Shown here: piece by piece, positions 6,943 to 14,033 of the stretch
How the letters are laid out: each line of letters opens with the position of its first letter
Position numbering within the stretch: position 1 is the stretch's first letter
Assembly (NCBI GenBank): GCA_036391875.1
Contig: DASVZA010000008.1
Span: forward strand, 1-14,207
Length of the DNA: 14,207 nucleotides
Direction: 5' to 3'
Source: Parasulfuritortus sp036391875
GTDB taxonomy: Bacteria > Pseudomonadota > Gammaproteobacteria > Burkholderiales > Thiobacillaceae
Program-made: the position numbers and the translations under genes
Notes under the pieces: model-generated
The model's input: the letters and a program-made list of their open reading frames with translations, nothing else
Told to the model about the DNA's origin: nothing
Database searches by the model: none

Positions 6943-7455
6943 ATGGCCATCGACATCGGCATCAGCGACAAGGACCGCGCCAGGATCGCGGAAGCGCTGT
7001 CCAGGATGCTGGCGGACAGCTACATCCTCTACCTCAAGACCCACAACTTCCACTGGAACGTCACCGGCCCCATGTTCCAGACCCTGCACATCCTGTTCAT
7101 GCAGCAGTACACCGAGCTGTGGAACTCGCTCGACCTGATCGCCGAACGGATCCGCGCCCTGGGCCACCCGGCACCCGGCTCGTACAAGCGCTATGTCGAG
7201 CTGTCCAGCATCAAGGAAGAGGACGGCGTGCCCTCGGCGGTCGACATGATCCGGCAACTGGTCGCCGGCCAGGAGGCCGTGACCCGCACCGCGCGCGCCA
7301 CCTTCAAGATCGCCGACGCGGCGGATGATCAGCCCACCGCCGACCTCATGACCCAGCGCATGGAGATCCTGGAGAAGAACGCCTGGATGCTGCGGGTCCT
7401 GCTCGAAGACGGCGGCGGCATCGCCGTCCCGGCCAGGAAGAAAGGCAAGAAGTAG
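6943..7455 (+). CDS. dps: Dps family ferritin-like DNA-protection protein
   Basis: 170-aa cytoplasmic protein expected to form a 12-subunit shell that oxidises Fe2+ with peroxide and shields DNA. The conserved Dps core is clear: THNFHWNVTGPMFQTLH followed by a YTELWNSLDLIAERIRALG segment. Inter-subunit ferroxidase ligands are H37, D64 and E68, with the same 27- and 4-residue spacing as H51, D78 and E82 of E. coli Dps. The C-terminus ends in a basic tail (PARKKGKK) that could contact DNA. The ATG at 6943 has AAAGGAG 7 bases upstream; in-frame codons further upstream lack a ribosome binding site. It lies 117 bases after cfa with hairpins between, so it may be separately transcribed. Together with rubrerythrin, it gives the region two peroxide-consuming diiron proteins. 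Confidence 0.95.
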   Translation: MAIDIGISDKDRARIAEALSRMLADSYILYLKTHNFHWNVTGPMFQTLHILFMQQYTELWNSLDLIAERIRALGHPAPGSYKRYVELSSIKEEDGVPSAVDMIRQLVAGQEAVTRTARATFKIADAADDQPTADLMTQRMEILEKNAWMLRVLLEDGGGIAVPARKKGKK

Positions 7456-7473
7456 ACACGAACCCGCAGCAAG

Positions 7474-7495
7474 CAGGCCTCACCGGCCGGGCCTG
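7474..7495 (+). terminator. Inverted repeat after dps
   Basis: CAGGCC and GGCCTG are separated by 10 bases, beginning 18 bases after the dps stop. There is no T-tract, so at best it is a weak or Rho-assisted 3' end. From 7496 to 7734 I see no gene, repeat or clear signal beyond a short T-run at about 7663-7668. Confidence 0.3.
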
Positions 7496-7734
7496 ACCGC
7501 AGCGAACGGGCAGGAAGATCCGCCCCGCCGCCCGGCGGCTTCGGCCCTGCCCATCGCCTCCGCCACAACTGCTTCGCAACGGCACCGGGAGACCCGCCGG
7601 CAACGGCGCGCGGCCACGCCTTGAGCCGACCAATCGCTTCAACTGCCCAGCCTGCTTGACCCTTTTTCGATAGCGTGTTTCGGTTGGTCCGGTAATCTCC
7701 TAACATGAGACTGGTGCCATTGGATTCCGGTCGT

Positions 7735-7751
7735 TGCACAGTGGTGGTGCG
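7735..7751 (+). promoter_or_regulatory. NtrC-like upstream activator site 1 for prkA
   Basis: TGCACA-GTGGT-GGTGCG matches the NtrC dyad consensus TGCACC-N5-GGTGCA at 10 of 12 defined positions. Its centre lies about 125 bases upstream of the predicted sigma-54 transcription start (about 7869), the normal range for an enhancer site. Confidence 0.5.
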
Positions 7752-7752
7752 G

Positions 7753-7783
7753 CCCGACACATGCTGAACCGAACCTTGTCGGG
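7753..7783. promoter_or_regulatory. Inverted repeat between the two NtrC-like sites
   Basis: CCCGACA (7753-7759) and TGTCGGG (7777-7783) form a perfect 7-bp inverted repeat with a 17-base spacer. It could be a binding site for another dimeric regulator of prkA; no known consensus is recognised. Confidence 0.35.
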
Positions 7784-7797
7784 AAGTGTCTATCTTC

Positions 7798-7814
7798 TGC
7801 ACCGTCAGTGTTCG
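7798..7814 (+). promoter_or_regulatory. Weaker NtrC-like site 2
   Basis: TGCACC-GTCAG-TGTTCG has a perfect left half-site and a 3/6 right half-site for the NtrC consensus. Its centre is 63 bases from that of site 1, six helical turns, so both would face the same side of the DNA. Confidence 0.35.
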
Positions 7815-7842
7815 ATTTTGCCCTATCTGGTGCGCCTGTCAG

Positions 7843-7858
7843 TGGCATGCACTTTGCT
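7843..7858 (+). promoter_or_regulatory. Sigma-54 (-24/-12) promoter of prkA
   Basis: TGGCATGCACTTTGCT fits the sigma-54 consensus TGGCACG-N4-TTGCW with a single mismatch. The invariant GG (7844-7845) and GC (7856-7857) have the required 10-base spacing. The start would fall near 7869, giving a leader of about 35 bases to the prkA ATG. The E. coli orthologue operon yeaGH is known to be sigma-54/NtrC dependent, which supports the call. Confidence 0.8.
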
Positions 7859-7903
7859 CCGGAAAAGACAGGCGTCTTATTCGACAACAACCTGGAGCGC
7901 GTC

Positions 7904-9823
7904 ATGAGCCTGTTCAACCAGTACATCGAAAGATACCGCCGGGTGGAAGAGGAATTCTCCCTGGAGGAATTTTTAACAATCTGCAAACAGGACCACACCG
8001 CCTACGCCAGCTCGGCCGAACGCATGCTGATGGCCATCGGTGATCCGGAACTGGTGGACACCCGGCTGGACCCCCGTCTGTCCCGCATCTTTTCCAACAA
8101 GACGATGAAGGTCTACCCCGCCTTCAAGGACTTCTTCGGCATGGAAGAGACCATCGAGCAGATCGTCTCCTACTTCCGCCATGCCGCGCAGGGCCTGGAG
8201 GAGAAGAAGCAGATCCTCTATCTCCTCGGCCCCGTGGGCGGCGGCAAATCCTCGCTGGCCGAAAAGCTCAAGCACCTGATGGAGAAGGCGCCGTTCTACG
8301 CGATCAAGGGCTCGCCGGTGAACGACTCGCCGCTGGCGCTGTTCTCCTCTGACGAGGACGGCGACATCCTGGAACAGGAATACGGCATTCCGCGCCGCTA
8401 CCTGGGCAAGGTGCTGTCGCCCTGGGCGGTCAAGCGCCTGCACGAGTTCAACGGCGACATCACCAAGTTCCGGGTGATCAAGCGCTGGCCCTCGGTGCTC
8501 GGCCAGATGGCCATCGCCAAGACCGAACCGGGCGACGAGAACAACCAGGACATCTCCTCGCTGGTCGGCAAGGTGGACATCCGCAAGCTGGAGAAATACT
8601 CCCAGGACGATCCGGATGCCTACAGCTATTCGGGCGGCCTGTGCCTGGCCAACCAGGGCCTGCTGGAGTTCGTCGAGATGTTCAAGGCGCCGATCAAGGT
8701 GCTGCACCCCCTGCTCACCGCCACCCAGGAAGGCAACTACAAGGGCACCGAGGGCTTCGGCGCCATCCCGTTCGACGGCATCGTGCTGGCCCACAGCAAC
8801 GAATCGGAATGGCTGGCGTTCCGCAACAACAAGAACAACGAGGCCTTCCTCGACCGCATCTACATCGTCAAGGTGCCGTACTGCCTGCGGGTATCGGAAG
8901 AGGTGAAGATCTACCGCAAGCTGCTGCAGCACAGCTCGCTGTCGGAAGCACCCTGCGCGCCCGGCACGCTGGAGATGCTGGCCCAGTTCTCCATCCTCAC
9001 CCGGCTGAAGGAGCCGGAGAATTCGAGCATCCATTCCAAGATGCGGATCTACGACGGCGAGAATCTCAAGGACACCGATCCCAAGGCCAAGAGCTACCAG
9101 GAATACCAGGACTTCGCCGGGGTCGACGAGGGCATGAGCGGCATCTCCACCCGCTTCGCCTTCAAGATCCTGTCCCGGGTGTTCAACTTCGACCACAGCG
9201 AGATCGCCGCCAACCCGGTGCACCTGCTCTATGTCCTGGAACAGCAGATCGAGCAGGAGCAGTTCCCGCCCGAGACGGAACAGCGCTACCTGGCCTTCCT
9301 GAAGGAATACCTGTCGCCGCGCTACGCCGAACTGATCGAGAAGGAGCTGCAGACCGCCTACCTGGAATCCTACGCCGAATACGGCCAGAACATCTTCGAC
9401 CGCTACGTGACCTACGCCGACATGTGGATCCAGGACCAGGAATACCGCGATCCCGACACCGGCGAGATACTCGACCGGGGCCAGCTCAACACCGAACTGG
9501 AAAAGATCGAGAAGCCGGCCGGCATCGCCAACCCGAAGGACTTCCGCCACGAGGTGGTCAATTTCGTGCTCCGCGCCCGCGCCCAGAACCACGGCAAGAA
9601 TCCGTCCTGGACCAGCTACGAAAAGCTGCGCACGGTAATCGAGAAACGCATGTTCTCCAGCACCGAGGACCTGCTGCCGGTCATCTCCTTCAACGCCAAG
9701 GCGTCGAGCGAGGAACAGAAGAAGCACCAGGACTTCGTCCAGCGCATGGTCACCCGCGGCTACACCGAGAAACAGGTGCGGCTGCTGGCCGAATGGTACC
9801 TGCGGGCGCGGAAGGCGTCGTAA
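7904..9823 (+). CDS. prkA: PrkA / YeaG family AAA+ protein
   Basis: 639-aa cytoplasmic P-loop protein, highly similar along its whole length to E. coli YeaG (644 aa). The AAA-type N-terminal domain (about 1-380) has Walker A GPVGGGKSS at 109-117 and the stretch KTEPGDENNQDIS. The C-terminal PrkA domain carries the conserved KEPENSSIHSKMR and ESYAEYGQNIFDRYVTYAD segments. The family was named a serine protein kinase; the B. subtilis homologue has also been reported to act as an ATP-dependent protease, so its activity is unsettled. The ATG at 7904 (MSLFNQYIERYRR) has GGAG 6 bases upstream and aligns with the YeaG N-terminus; a GTG at 7808 would place the sigma-54 promoter inside the gene. It is the first gene of the operon with yeaH and spoVR. 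Confidence 0.97.
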   Translation: MSLFNQYIERYRRVEEEFSLEEFLTICKQDHTAYASSAERMLMAIGDPELVDTRLDPRLSRIFSNKTMKVYPAFKDFFGMEETIEQIVSYFRHAAQGLEEKKQILYLLGPVGGGKSSLAEKLKHLMEKAPFYAIKGSPVNDSPLALFSSDEDGDILEQEYGIPRRYLGKVLSPWAVKRLHEFNGDITKFRVIKRWPSVLGQMAIAKTEPGDENNQDISSLVGKVDIRKLEKYSQDDPDAYSYSGGLCLANQGLLEFVEMFKAPIKVLHPLLTATQEGNYKGTEGFGAIPFDGIVLAHSNESEWLAFRNNKNNEAFLDRIYIVKVPYCLRVSEEVKIYRKLLQHSSLSEAPCAPGTLEMLAQFSILTRLKEPENSSIHSKMRIYDGENLKDTDPKAKSYQEYQDFAGVDEGMSGISTRFAFKILSRVFNFDHSEIAANPVHLLYVLEQQIEQEQFPPETEQRYLAFLKEYLSPRYAELIEKELQTAYLESYAEYGQNIFDRYVTYADMWIQDQEYRDPDTGEILDRGQLNTELEKIEKPAGIANPKDFRHEVVNFVLRARAQNHGKNPSWTSYEKLRTVIEKRMFSSTEDLLPVISFNAKASSEEQKKHQDFVQRMVTRGYTEKQVRLLAEWYLRARKAS

Positions 9824-9835
9824 GGCCGGGGCGCC

Positions 9836-11092
9836 ATGACCCAGTTCATCGACCGCCGCCTATCCGGCAAGAACCGCAGCGCCGTCAACCGGCAGCGTTT
9901 CCTGCGTCGGTTCAAGACCCAGATCCGCAAGGCCGTGGCGGAGGCGGTGTCCGGGCGCAAGGTCGAAGACCTGGAACGGGGCCAGGAAATCTCCATTCCG
10001 GCCAAGGACCTGGCCGAGCCGATCTTCCATCATGGCGCCGGGGGACGGCGCCAGATCGTCCATCCGGGCAACAAGGAATTCGTCGCCGGCGATCAGGTGG
10101 ACCGGCCGCAGGACGCCGCCGGCGAGGCCGGCGGCAAGGCCTCGCAGGACGGCGAGGGCATGGACGACTTCGTGTTCGAACTCTCCAAGGAAGAATTCAT
10201 GGAGTACTTCTTCCAGGATCTCGCCCTGCCCGACCTGGTCAAGAAACAGCTGACCACCACGGCCAACATCCAGCGGGTGCGGGCCGGCTTCGTCAGCTCG
10301 GGCAACCCGGCCAACCTGCATGTGGTGCGCTCGATGAAGCAGGCCATCGGCCGCCGCCTGGCCATCGCCTCCGGCCCGCGCGAAGCGTTGCGCACGGCCG
10401 AGGAGGCGCTGGAGGAACTGATGGCGGGAGGCCGAGGCGACAGTCCCGAAGCCGAGGCCCTGCGCGTCGAAATCGAGGCGCTCAAGGCCCGCATCGCCGC
10501 CGTGCCGTTCATCGACACCTGGGACCTGCGCTACGCCAACCGCACCGAGAAGCCGCTGCCCAGCAGCCGGGCCGTGATGTTCTGCCTGATGGACGTATCC
10601 GGCTCCATGGACGAGAAGCGCAAGGACATCGCCAAGCGCTTCTTCATGCTGCTCTACCTGTTCCTGACCCGGAATTACGAGCGCATCGACGTGGTCTTCA
10701 TCCGCCACCACACCGTGGCCAAGGAGGTGGACGAGGAGGACTTCTTCACCTCGCGCGAAAGCGGCGGCACGGTGGTTTCCAGCGCCCTGGAACTGATGCG
10801 CGAGATCATCCTGGCGCGTTATCCCACCTCGGACTGGAACATCTATGCCGCCCAGGCCTCGGACGGCGACAACTGGGAAGACGATTCGCCGCGTTGCCGG
10901 GATTTGCTGGAACGGTCGCTCCTGCCCCTGGTGCAGTATTTCGCCTATGTCGAGATCGAGGCCGAGGAACCCCAAGGACTGTGGATGGAGTACGCGCAGT
11001 TGAAAGCCAGGCACTTCGCCATGCGGCGCATCCTGACCCTGGAAGACATCTATCCGGTGTTCCAGGAGCTGTTCCGGAAGAAGGTGGCCTGA
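9836..11092 (+). CDS. yeaH: YeaH/YhbH family (DUF444) VWA-domain protein
   Basis: 418-aa cytoplasmic protein (E. coli YeaH is 427 aa). The N-terminal half is charged, with a Gly/Asp-rich linker near residue 90-110; the C-terminal half is a von Willebrand A domain with the metal-binding MIDAS motif DVSGSMD (D253, S255, S257), T312 in SGGTVVSS and D343 in ASDGDNW. The family is a standard partner of PrkA; a scaffold or substrate-adaptor role is inferred. The start is 12 bases after the prkA stop with only a weak GGGG ribosome binding site, pointing to translational coupling. The stop TGA overlaps the spoVR ATG by one base. A closing KKVA end and full-length domains indicate an intact gene. Confidence 0.95.
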   Translation: MTQFIDRRLSGKNRSAVNRQRFLRRFKTQIRKAVAEAVSGRKVEDLERGQEISIPAKDLAEPIFHHGAGGRRQIVHPGNKEFVAGDQVDRPQDAAGEAGGKASQDGEGMDDFVFELSKEEFMEYFFQDLALPDLVKKQLTTTANIQRVRAGFVSSGNPANLHVVRSMKQAIGRRLAIASGPREALRTAEEALEELMAGGRGDSPEAEALRVEIEALKARIAAVPFIDTWDLRYANRTEKPLPSSRAVMFCLMDVSGSMDEKRKDIAKRFFMLLYLFLTRNYERIDVVFIRHHTVAKEVDEEDFFTSRESGGTVVSSALELMREIILARYPTSDWNIYAAQASDGDNWEDDSPRCRDLLERSLLPLVQYFAYVEIEAEEPQGLWMEYAQLKARHFAMRRILTLEDIYPVFQELFRKKVA

Positions 11093-12609
11093 TGAACCGC
11101 GAACCGTCCCCGCCCACGACCCGAAGGCCGCTGTCCGAAGGCTCCGAGTGGAGCTTCGAACTGCTCGACCTGTACGAGCGCGAGATCGCCCGGGTCGCGG
11201 CGCATTACCGGCTGGACACCTATCCCCGCCAGATCGAGGTGATCAGCTCCGAGCAGATGATCGACGCCTATTCCTCGGTGGGCATGCCGGTGGGCTATCA
11301 CCACTGGTCCTTCGGCAAGCAGTTCCTCGCCACCCAGAAGAGCTACAAGCGCGGCCAGATGGGGCTGGCCTACGAGATCGTGATCAACTCCAGCCCCTGC
11401 ATCGCATACCTCATGGAAGAGAACACCATGACCATGCAGGCGCTGGTCATCGCCCACGCCGCCTTCGGCCACAACTCGTTCTTCAAGGGCAACTACCTGT
11501 TCCGCACCTGGACCGACGCCGAAGGCATCCTCGACTATCTGGTGTTCGCCCGGAAATACGTCGCCGAATGCGAACAGCGCCATGGCGAGGACGCCGTGGA
11601 GGCCATCCTGGACTCCTGCCATGCCCTGATGAACCATGGCGTGGACCGCTACAAGCGGCCGACCAAGCTCACCATGGTCAAGGAGGAGGCGCGCCAGCGC
11701 GAACGCGAGGCCTACCTGCAGTCCCAGGTCAACGACCTGTGGCGCACCCTGCCGGCGCGTCCGGAAGGCGAGCGGCGCAAGACGCCGCGCCGCTTCCCCG
11801 CCGAGCCGCAGGAAAACCTGCTTTATTTCATCGAGAAAAACGCCCCGCGTCTGGAGCCATGGCAACGCGAGATCGTCCGCATCGTCAGGAAGATCGCCCA
11901 GTATTTCTACCCCCAGCGCCAGACCCAGGTGATGAACGAGGGCTGGGCCACGTTCTGGCACTACACCCTGCTCAACCACCTGTACGAGGAAGGCAAGCTC
12001 ACCGACGGCTTCATGATGGAGTTCCTGCAGAGCCACACCAACGTGATCTACCAGCCGCCCTATTACAGCAAGTTCTACAGCGGCATCAACCCGTACACGC
12101 TGGGCTTTTCCATGTTCCAGGACATCCGCCGCATCTGCGAGCAGCCGACCGAGGAAGACCGCCGCTGGTTCCCCGACCTGGCCGGCAGCGACTGGGTGTC
12201 GGCCCTGGACTGGGCCATGCGCAACTTCAAGGACGAAAGCTTCATCGCCCAGTACCTCTCCCCCAAGCTGATCCGCGACCTGAAACTGTTCGCGGTGGTG
12301 GACGACGACGAGAAGGAGAAGCTGGAAATCACGGCCATCCACGACGAAGCCGGCTACCGCGTCGTGCGCGAACGGCTGGCCGACCAATACAACATCGGCA
12401 ACCGCGAGCCGAACATCCAGGTCTACCAGGTCGACGTGCACGGCGACCGTTCCATGACGCTGCGCCATTACATGCACGACCGCCGCCCGCTGGGCGCCTC
12501 GACGCGAGAGATGCTACGGCATGTGGCGCGCCTGTGGGGCTACAAGGTGCGCATCGAAAGTCTCGACCAGCACGACCACACCCATCTGCTGCTGGAAAGC
12601 GATGACTGA
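11092..12609 (+). CDS. spoVR: SpoVR / YcgB family protein
   Basis: 505-aa soluble protein matching E. coli YcgB (510 aa) and B. subtilis SpoVR (spore cortex protein). Conserved landmarks: SSEQMIDAYSSVGMP, the HHWSFGK region, MEENTMTMQ with HAAFGH (H122 and H126), MNEGWATFWHY (E283, H290), and YSGINPYTLGF. The His/Glu pattern suggests metal binding, but no reaction has been established for the family. Translation starts at ATG 11092, overlapping the yeaH stop as TGATG, so the genes are tightly coupled. Outside E. coli, where ycgB is separate, the prkA-yeaH-spoVR operon is common, for example in Pseudomonas. The same frame is open far upstream through yeaH and part of prkA, but this is a GC-bias artefact. 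Confidence 0.96.
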   Translation: MNREPSPPTTRRPLSEGSEWSFELLDLYEREIARVAAHYRLDTYPRQIEVISSEQMIDAYSSVGMPVGYHHWSFGKQFLATQKSYKRGQMGLAYEIVINSSPCIAYLMEENTMTMQALVIAHAAFGHNSFFKGNYLFRTWTDAEGILDYLVFARKYVAECEQRHGEDAVEAILDSCHALMNHGVDRYKRPTKLTMVKEEARQREREAYLQSQVNDLWRTLPARPEGERRKTPRRFPAEPQENLLYFIEKNAPRLEPWQREIVRIVRKIAQYFYPQRQTQVMNEGWATFWHYTLLNHLYEEGKLTDGFMMEFLQSHTNVIYQPPYYSKFYSGINPYTLGFSMFQDIRRICEQPTEEDRRWFPDLAGSDWVSALDWAMRNFKDESFIAQYLSPKLIRDLKLFAVVDDDEKEKLEITAIHDEAGYRVVRERLADQYNIGNREPNIQVYQVDVHGDRSMTLRHYMHDRRPLGASTREMLRHVARLWGYKVRIESLDQHDHTHLLLESDD

Positions 12610-12746
12610 CCCGGCAATGCCCGACGAACCGCAACGCGCCTCGGACCAGGTAATGCAAGGCACTGGTTCAAGGTAAATCCGAGATTGAAGCAGCCGTTGT
12701 CGGCTAGGTTCCGAAGCTGGCGACCTGGCTAACAGCGGCTTCTTAT

Positions 12747-12767
12747 TGGCCATAGCCATTTGTTTTC
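12747..12767 (+). terminator. Possible weak terminator of the prkA operon
   Basis: TGGC-CATA-GCCA (12747-12758) followed by TTTGTTTTC is the only hairpin-plus-T-rich tail downstream of spoVR. The stem is only 4 bp; a larger alternative pairs TGGCTA (12726-12731) with TAGCCA (12753-12758). It lies about 140 bases after the stop codon. Confidence 0.25.
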
Positions 12768-12861
12768 TGGTCTACCCAAGAGCGGCCGCTCGGGAATGTC
12801 TGGTTTGACTATCGATTTTCTTCCGCAATCGACTTGCTGCAGCCATTTGGCCAGCCCGTAG

Positions 12862-12888
12862 GGTGCAATAACCGAAGGGCATTGCACC
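12862..12888. repeat. REP-like palindrome (GGTGCAAT / ATTGCACC)
   Basis: GGTGCAAT (12862-12869) and ATTGCACC (12881-12888) form a perfect 8-bp inverted repeat around an 11-base loop that itself contains CC-GAA-GG. Palindromes of this kind are commonly found beside RAYT genes in betaproteobacteria; here it lies just past the 3' end of the RAYT remnant. Confidence 0.6.
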
Positions 12889-12893
12889 GAATG

Positions 12894-13049
12894 TCAATCC
12901 AGATAATCCAGCTCACCGTCAGCGGAACCGCCAGCCCAATCCGAAGGACAATCCCCGATGGCCACAAGCTTATGAAATGTCGAATAGGGCCACTCGGCCA
13001 CGCGCCCGACATGGCCGTGCTTCACCGGGTTGAAATGCAGTTAATCCAC
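12894..13049 (-). pseudogene. C-terminal remnant of a REP-associated tyrosine transposase (RAYT, TnpA_REP)
   Basis: Read on the minus strand from 13049, the frame gives VD, a stop (TAA, 13043-13041), then LHFNPVKHGHVGRVAEWPYS and, further on, STFHK and GDCPSDWAGG, ending at TGA 12894-12896. This is the conserved C-terminus of IS200-like RAYT transposases (typically YIHFNPVKHG...WP.SSFH...DW.G). Everything upstream, including the HUH motif and catalytic Tyr region, is missing: the remnant abuts an imperfect palindrome at 13051. In intact relatives the stop position is usually a Tyr (TAY), so a single-base nonsense change is likely. Not expected to be functional. Confidence 0.75.
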
Positions 13050-13050
13050 A

Positions 13051-13129
13051 ACAACAGGGGACAGACCACTGTTTCGGGCATCAGAAGTGTGTTCAGTAAA
13101 GCTGGAAACCGTGGTGTCCCCTATTGTTT
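13051..13129. repeat. Long imperfect inverted repeat with GGGGACA-CCAC arms
   Basis: Left arm 13051-13075 (core GGGGACAGACCAC then GTTTC) and right arm 13104-13129 (core GTGGTGTCCCC preceded by GAAAC) pair over about 22 bases with a 2-base bulge and few mismatches, around a 28-base spacer. The arms resemble the GGGGACAGACCAC motifs seen next to RAYT-type elements. It sits exactly at the broken end of the RAYT remnant. Confidence 0.6.
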
Positions 13130-13138
13130 CTACTGACC

Positions 13139-13160
13139 GGGAAGCATCCGCAGCCTTCCC
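13139..13160 (-). terminator. Weak hairpin downstream of the tonB-like gene
   Basis: GGGAAG and CTTCCC arms (6 bp) with a 10-base loop lie 3 bases past the stop of the TonB-family gene on the minus strand. No T-run follows, so its terminator role is doubtful. Confidence 0.25.
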
Positions 13161-13163
13161 CCG

Positions 13164-14015
13164 TCATTTGACCCCGTTCAACCGGCCGCGCCCCCATACA
13201 TCGATCTGGCGGTTCAAGTCCGCATCTTCCGTATCGACCGGGTCGCCCGAATCCGGCTCGGAACCGGCGGTCGGCGGCGGAACGCGGCCAGGAGTCGAAA
13301 CGCTCTCCGGTTGTTCCTGCGACGCGTACCGATGGGCGTAAACGCCCTGTGCAAACGGGTTATGGAACTCCGGCGGATCCGGCAGGTAGTCGAACTTGTA
13401 GTTGGGCGGCCAGCCGGTATCGAACGGCTCGAACGCAATCGTCTGCTCGAAGACGAGCGGCCTACCGGTCGGCGTGGGCGGCAGCGGCGGCAGGGACCGG
13501 ATGGCCTCCCAGGCGAGCTTTTCAGCCTGTTTCGAGGTTGCCCATAGCTCCTCGATCTTGGTGATCCTGCCGTCGGGCGCGATCTCGATATGGAAACGGA
13601 CCATGCCCTGCTGGGGCCCTTCCACCGCCGTTCCCATCATGCTGCGGACCTGTTGCCCCCAGTCGTGCCGGTAGCGCTTGCTGTTCTTGAGCGTATAGGT
13701 GGAGGCCAGCTTCCATTCCTCGGCACTCGGAGCGGGCGGCGCCGGCATGGATGCCGGCTTCTTTGCCGGCGCGGGGGGCGGCGAGCCAGATTGCGCGAGC
13801 TGGCCCCTGTCCTTCGGACGCGGGCGGCGAGTCTTGGCGGCGGGCCTTCTCGCCTGACCGGGCGCAACCACGAAACCGACTACCAATGGCTTGGCAGCGG
13901 GCAACGGGCGCAAGGGGGGCGGCGGAGTCTTGCCTGTTCCCAGCGTCAGCAGAGCAGCGTGAAACACCAGCGACAACACAAGGGCCGCCGGAAAAACGAT
14001 CCGGCCTCGGGACAT
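13164..14015 (-). CDS. TonB-family energy transducer with C-terminal extension
   Basis: 283-aa inner-membrane-anchored periplasmic protein. Residues 6-26 form an uncleaved N-terminal TM helix (VLSLVFHAALL, typical of TonB); 30-100 is a Pro/Ala/Lys/Arg-rich periplasm-spanning linker with PPPP, PAPAKK and PAPPAP; 112-198 is a TonB C-terminal-like domain (GMVRFHIEIAPDGRITKIEE, then AWEAIRSLPPLPPTPTG). A Pro/Tyr-rich, then acidic extension (199-283, including PPNYKFDYLPDPPEFHNPF) follows that ordinary TonB lacks. TonB couples the proton-motive force to outer-membrane transport, but no ExbB/ExbD genes are visible, so a TonB-like or TolA-like role is also possible. The start has only a poor ribosome binding site; coupling to the small ORF ending 18 bases upstream may help. 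Confidence 0.85.
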   Translation of the reverse strand: MSRGRIVFPAALVLSLVFHAALLTLGTGKTPPPPLRPLPAAKPLVVGFVVAPGQARRPAAKTRRPRPKDRGQLAQSGSPPPAPAKKPASMPAPPAPSAEEWKLASTYTLKNSKRYRHDWGQQVRSMMGTAVEGPQQGMVRFHIEIAPDGRITKIEELWATSKQAEKLAWEAIRSLPPLPPTPTGRPLVFEQTIAFEPFDTGWPPNYKFDYLPDPPEFHNPFAQGVYAHRYASQEQPESVSTPGRVPPPTAGSEPDSGDPVDTEDADLNRQIDVWGRGRLNGVK

Positions 14016-14033
14016 GGGACAGGTAGATGTTGT

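Larger units (their letters stand above)
12610..13163. other. AT-richer gene-free stretch between spoVR and tonB-like gene
   Basis: This 554-base interval between convergent operons is visibly less GC-rich than its flanks and holds no intact gene. It contains a weak terminator-like hairpin, a 12-base palindrome GAGCGGCCGCTC (12780-12791), a transposase remnant and two palindromic repeats, listed separately. Short open frames in it lack ribosome binding sites and coding-like third positions. It reads as a decayed mobile-element landing zone. Confidence 0.6.

Noticed and set aside
7808..7903. N-terminal extension of PrkA from a GTG at 7808
   Set aside because: It has no ribosome binding site, does not align with YeaG, and would contain the sigma-54 promoter.
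7973..9727. 584-codon minus-strand frame opposite prkA
   Set aside because: Shadow of prkA, with Val/Leu/Asp/His-biased composition and no motif.
8641..11091. Spo​VR reading frame open about 2.4 kb upstream of its ATG, giving a possible 1322-aa protein
   Set aside because: The upstream part overlaps prkA and yeaH out of frame, has Arg/Gly/Pro-rich shadow composition, and homology to YcgB begins only after the ATG at 11092.
12780..12791. GAGCGGCCGCTC palindrome as an operator or element end
   Set aside because: Single isolated palindrome without spacer or flanking partner; too little to support a function.
12809..13012. 67-codon minus-strand ORF in the AT-richer gap
   Set aside because: Lies in a different frame from the RAYT remnant, which explains the same bases; no ribosome binding site.
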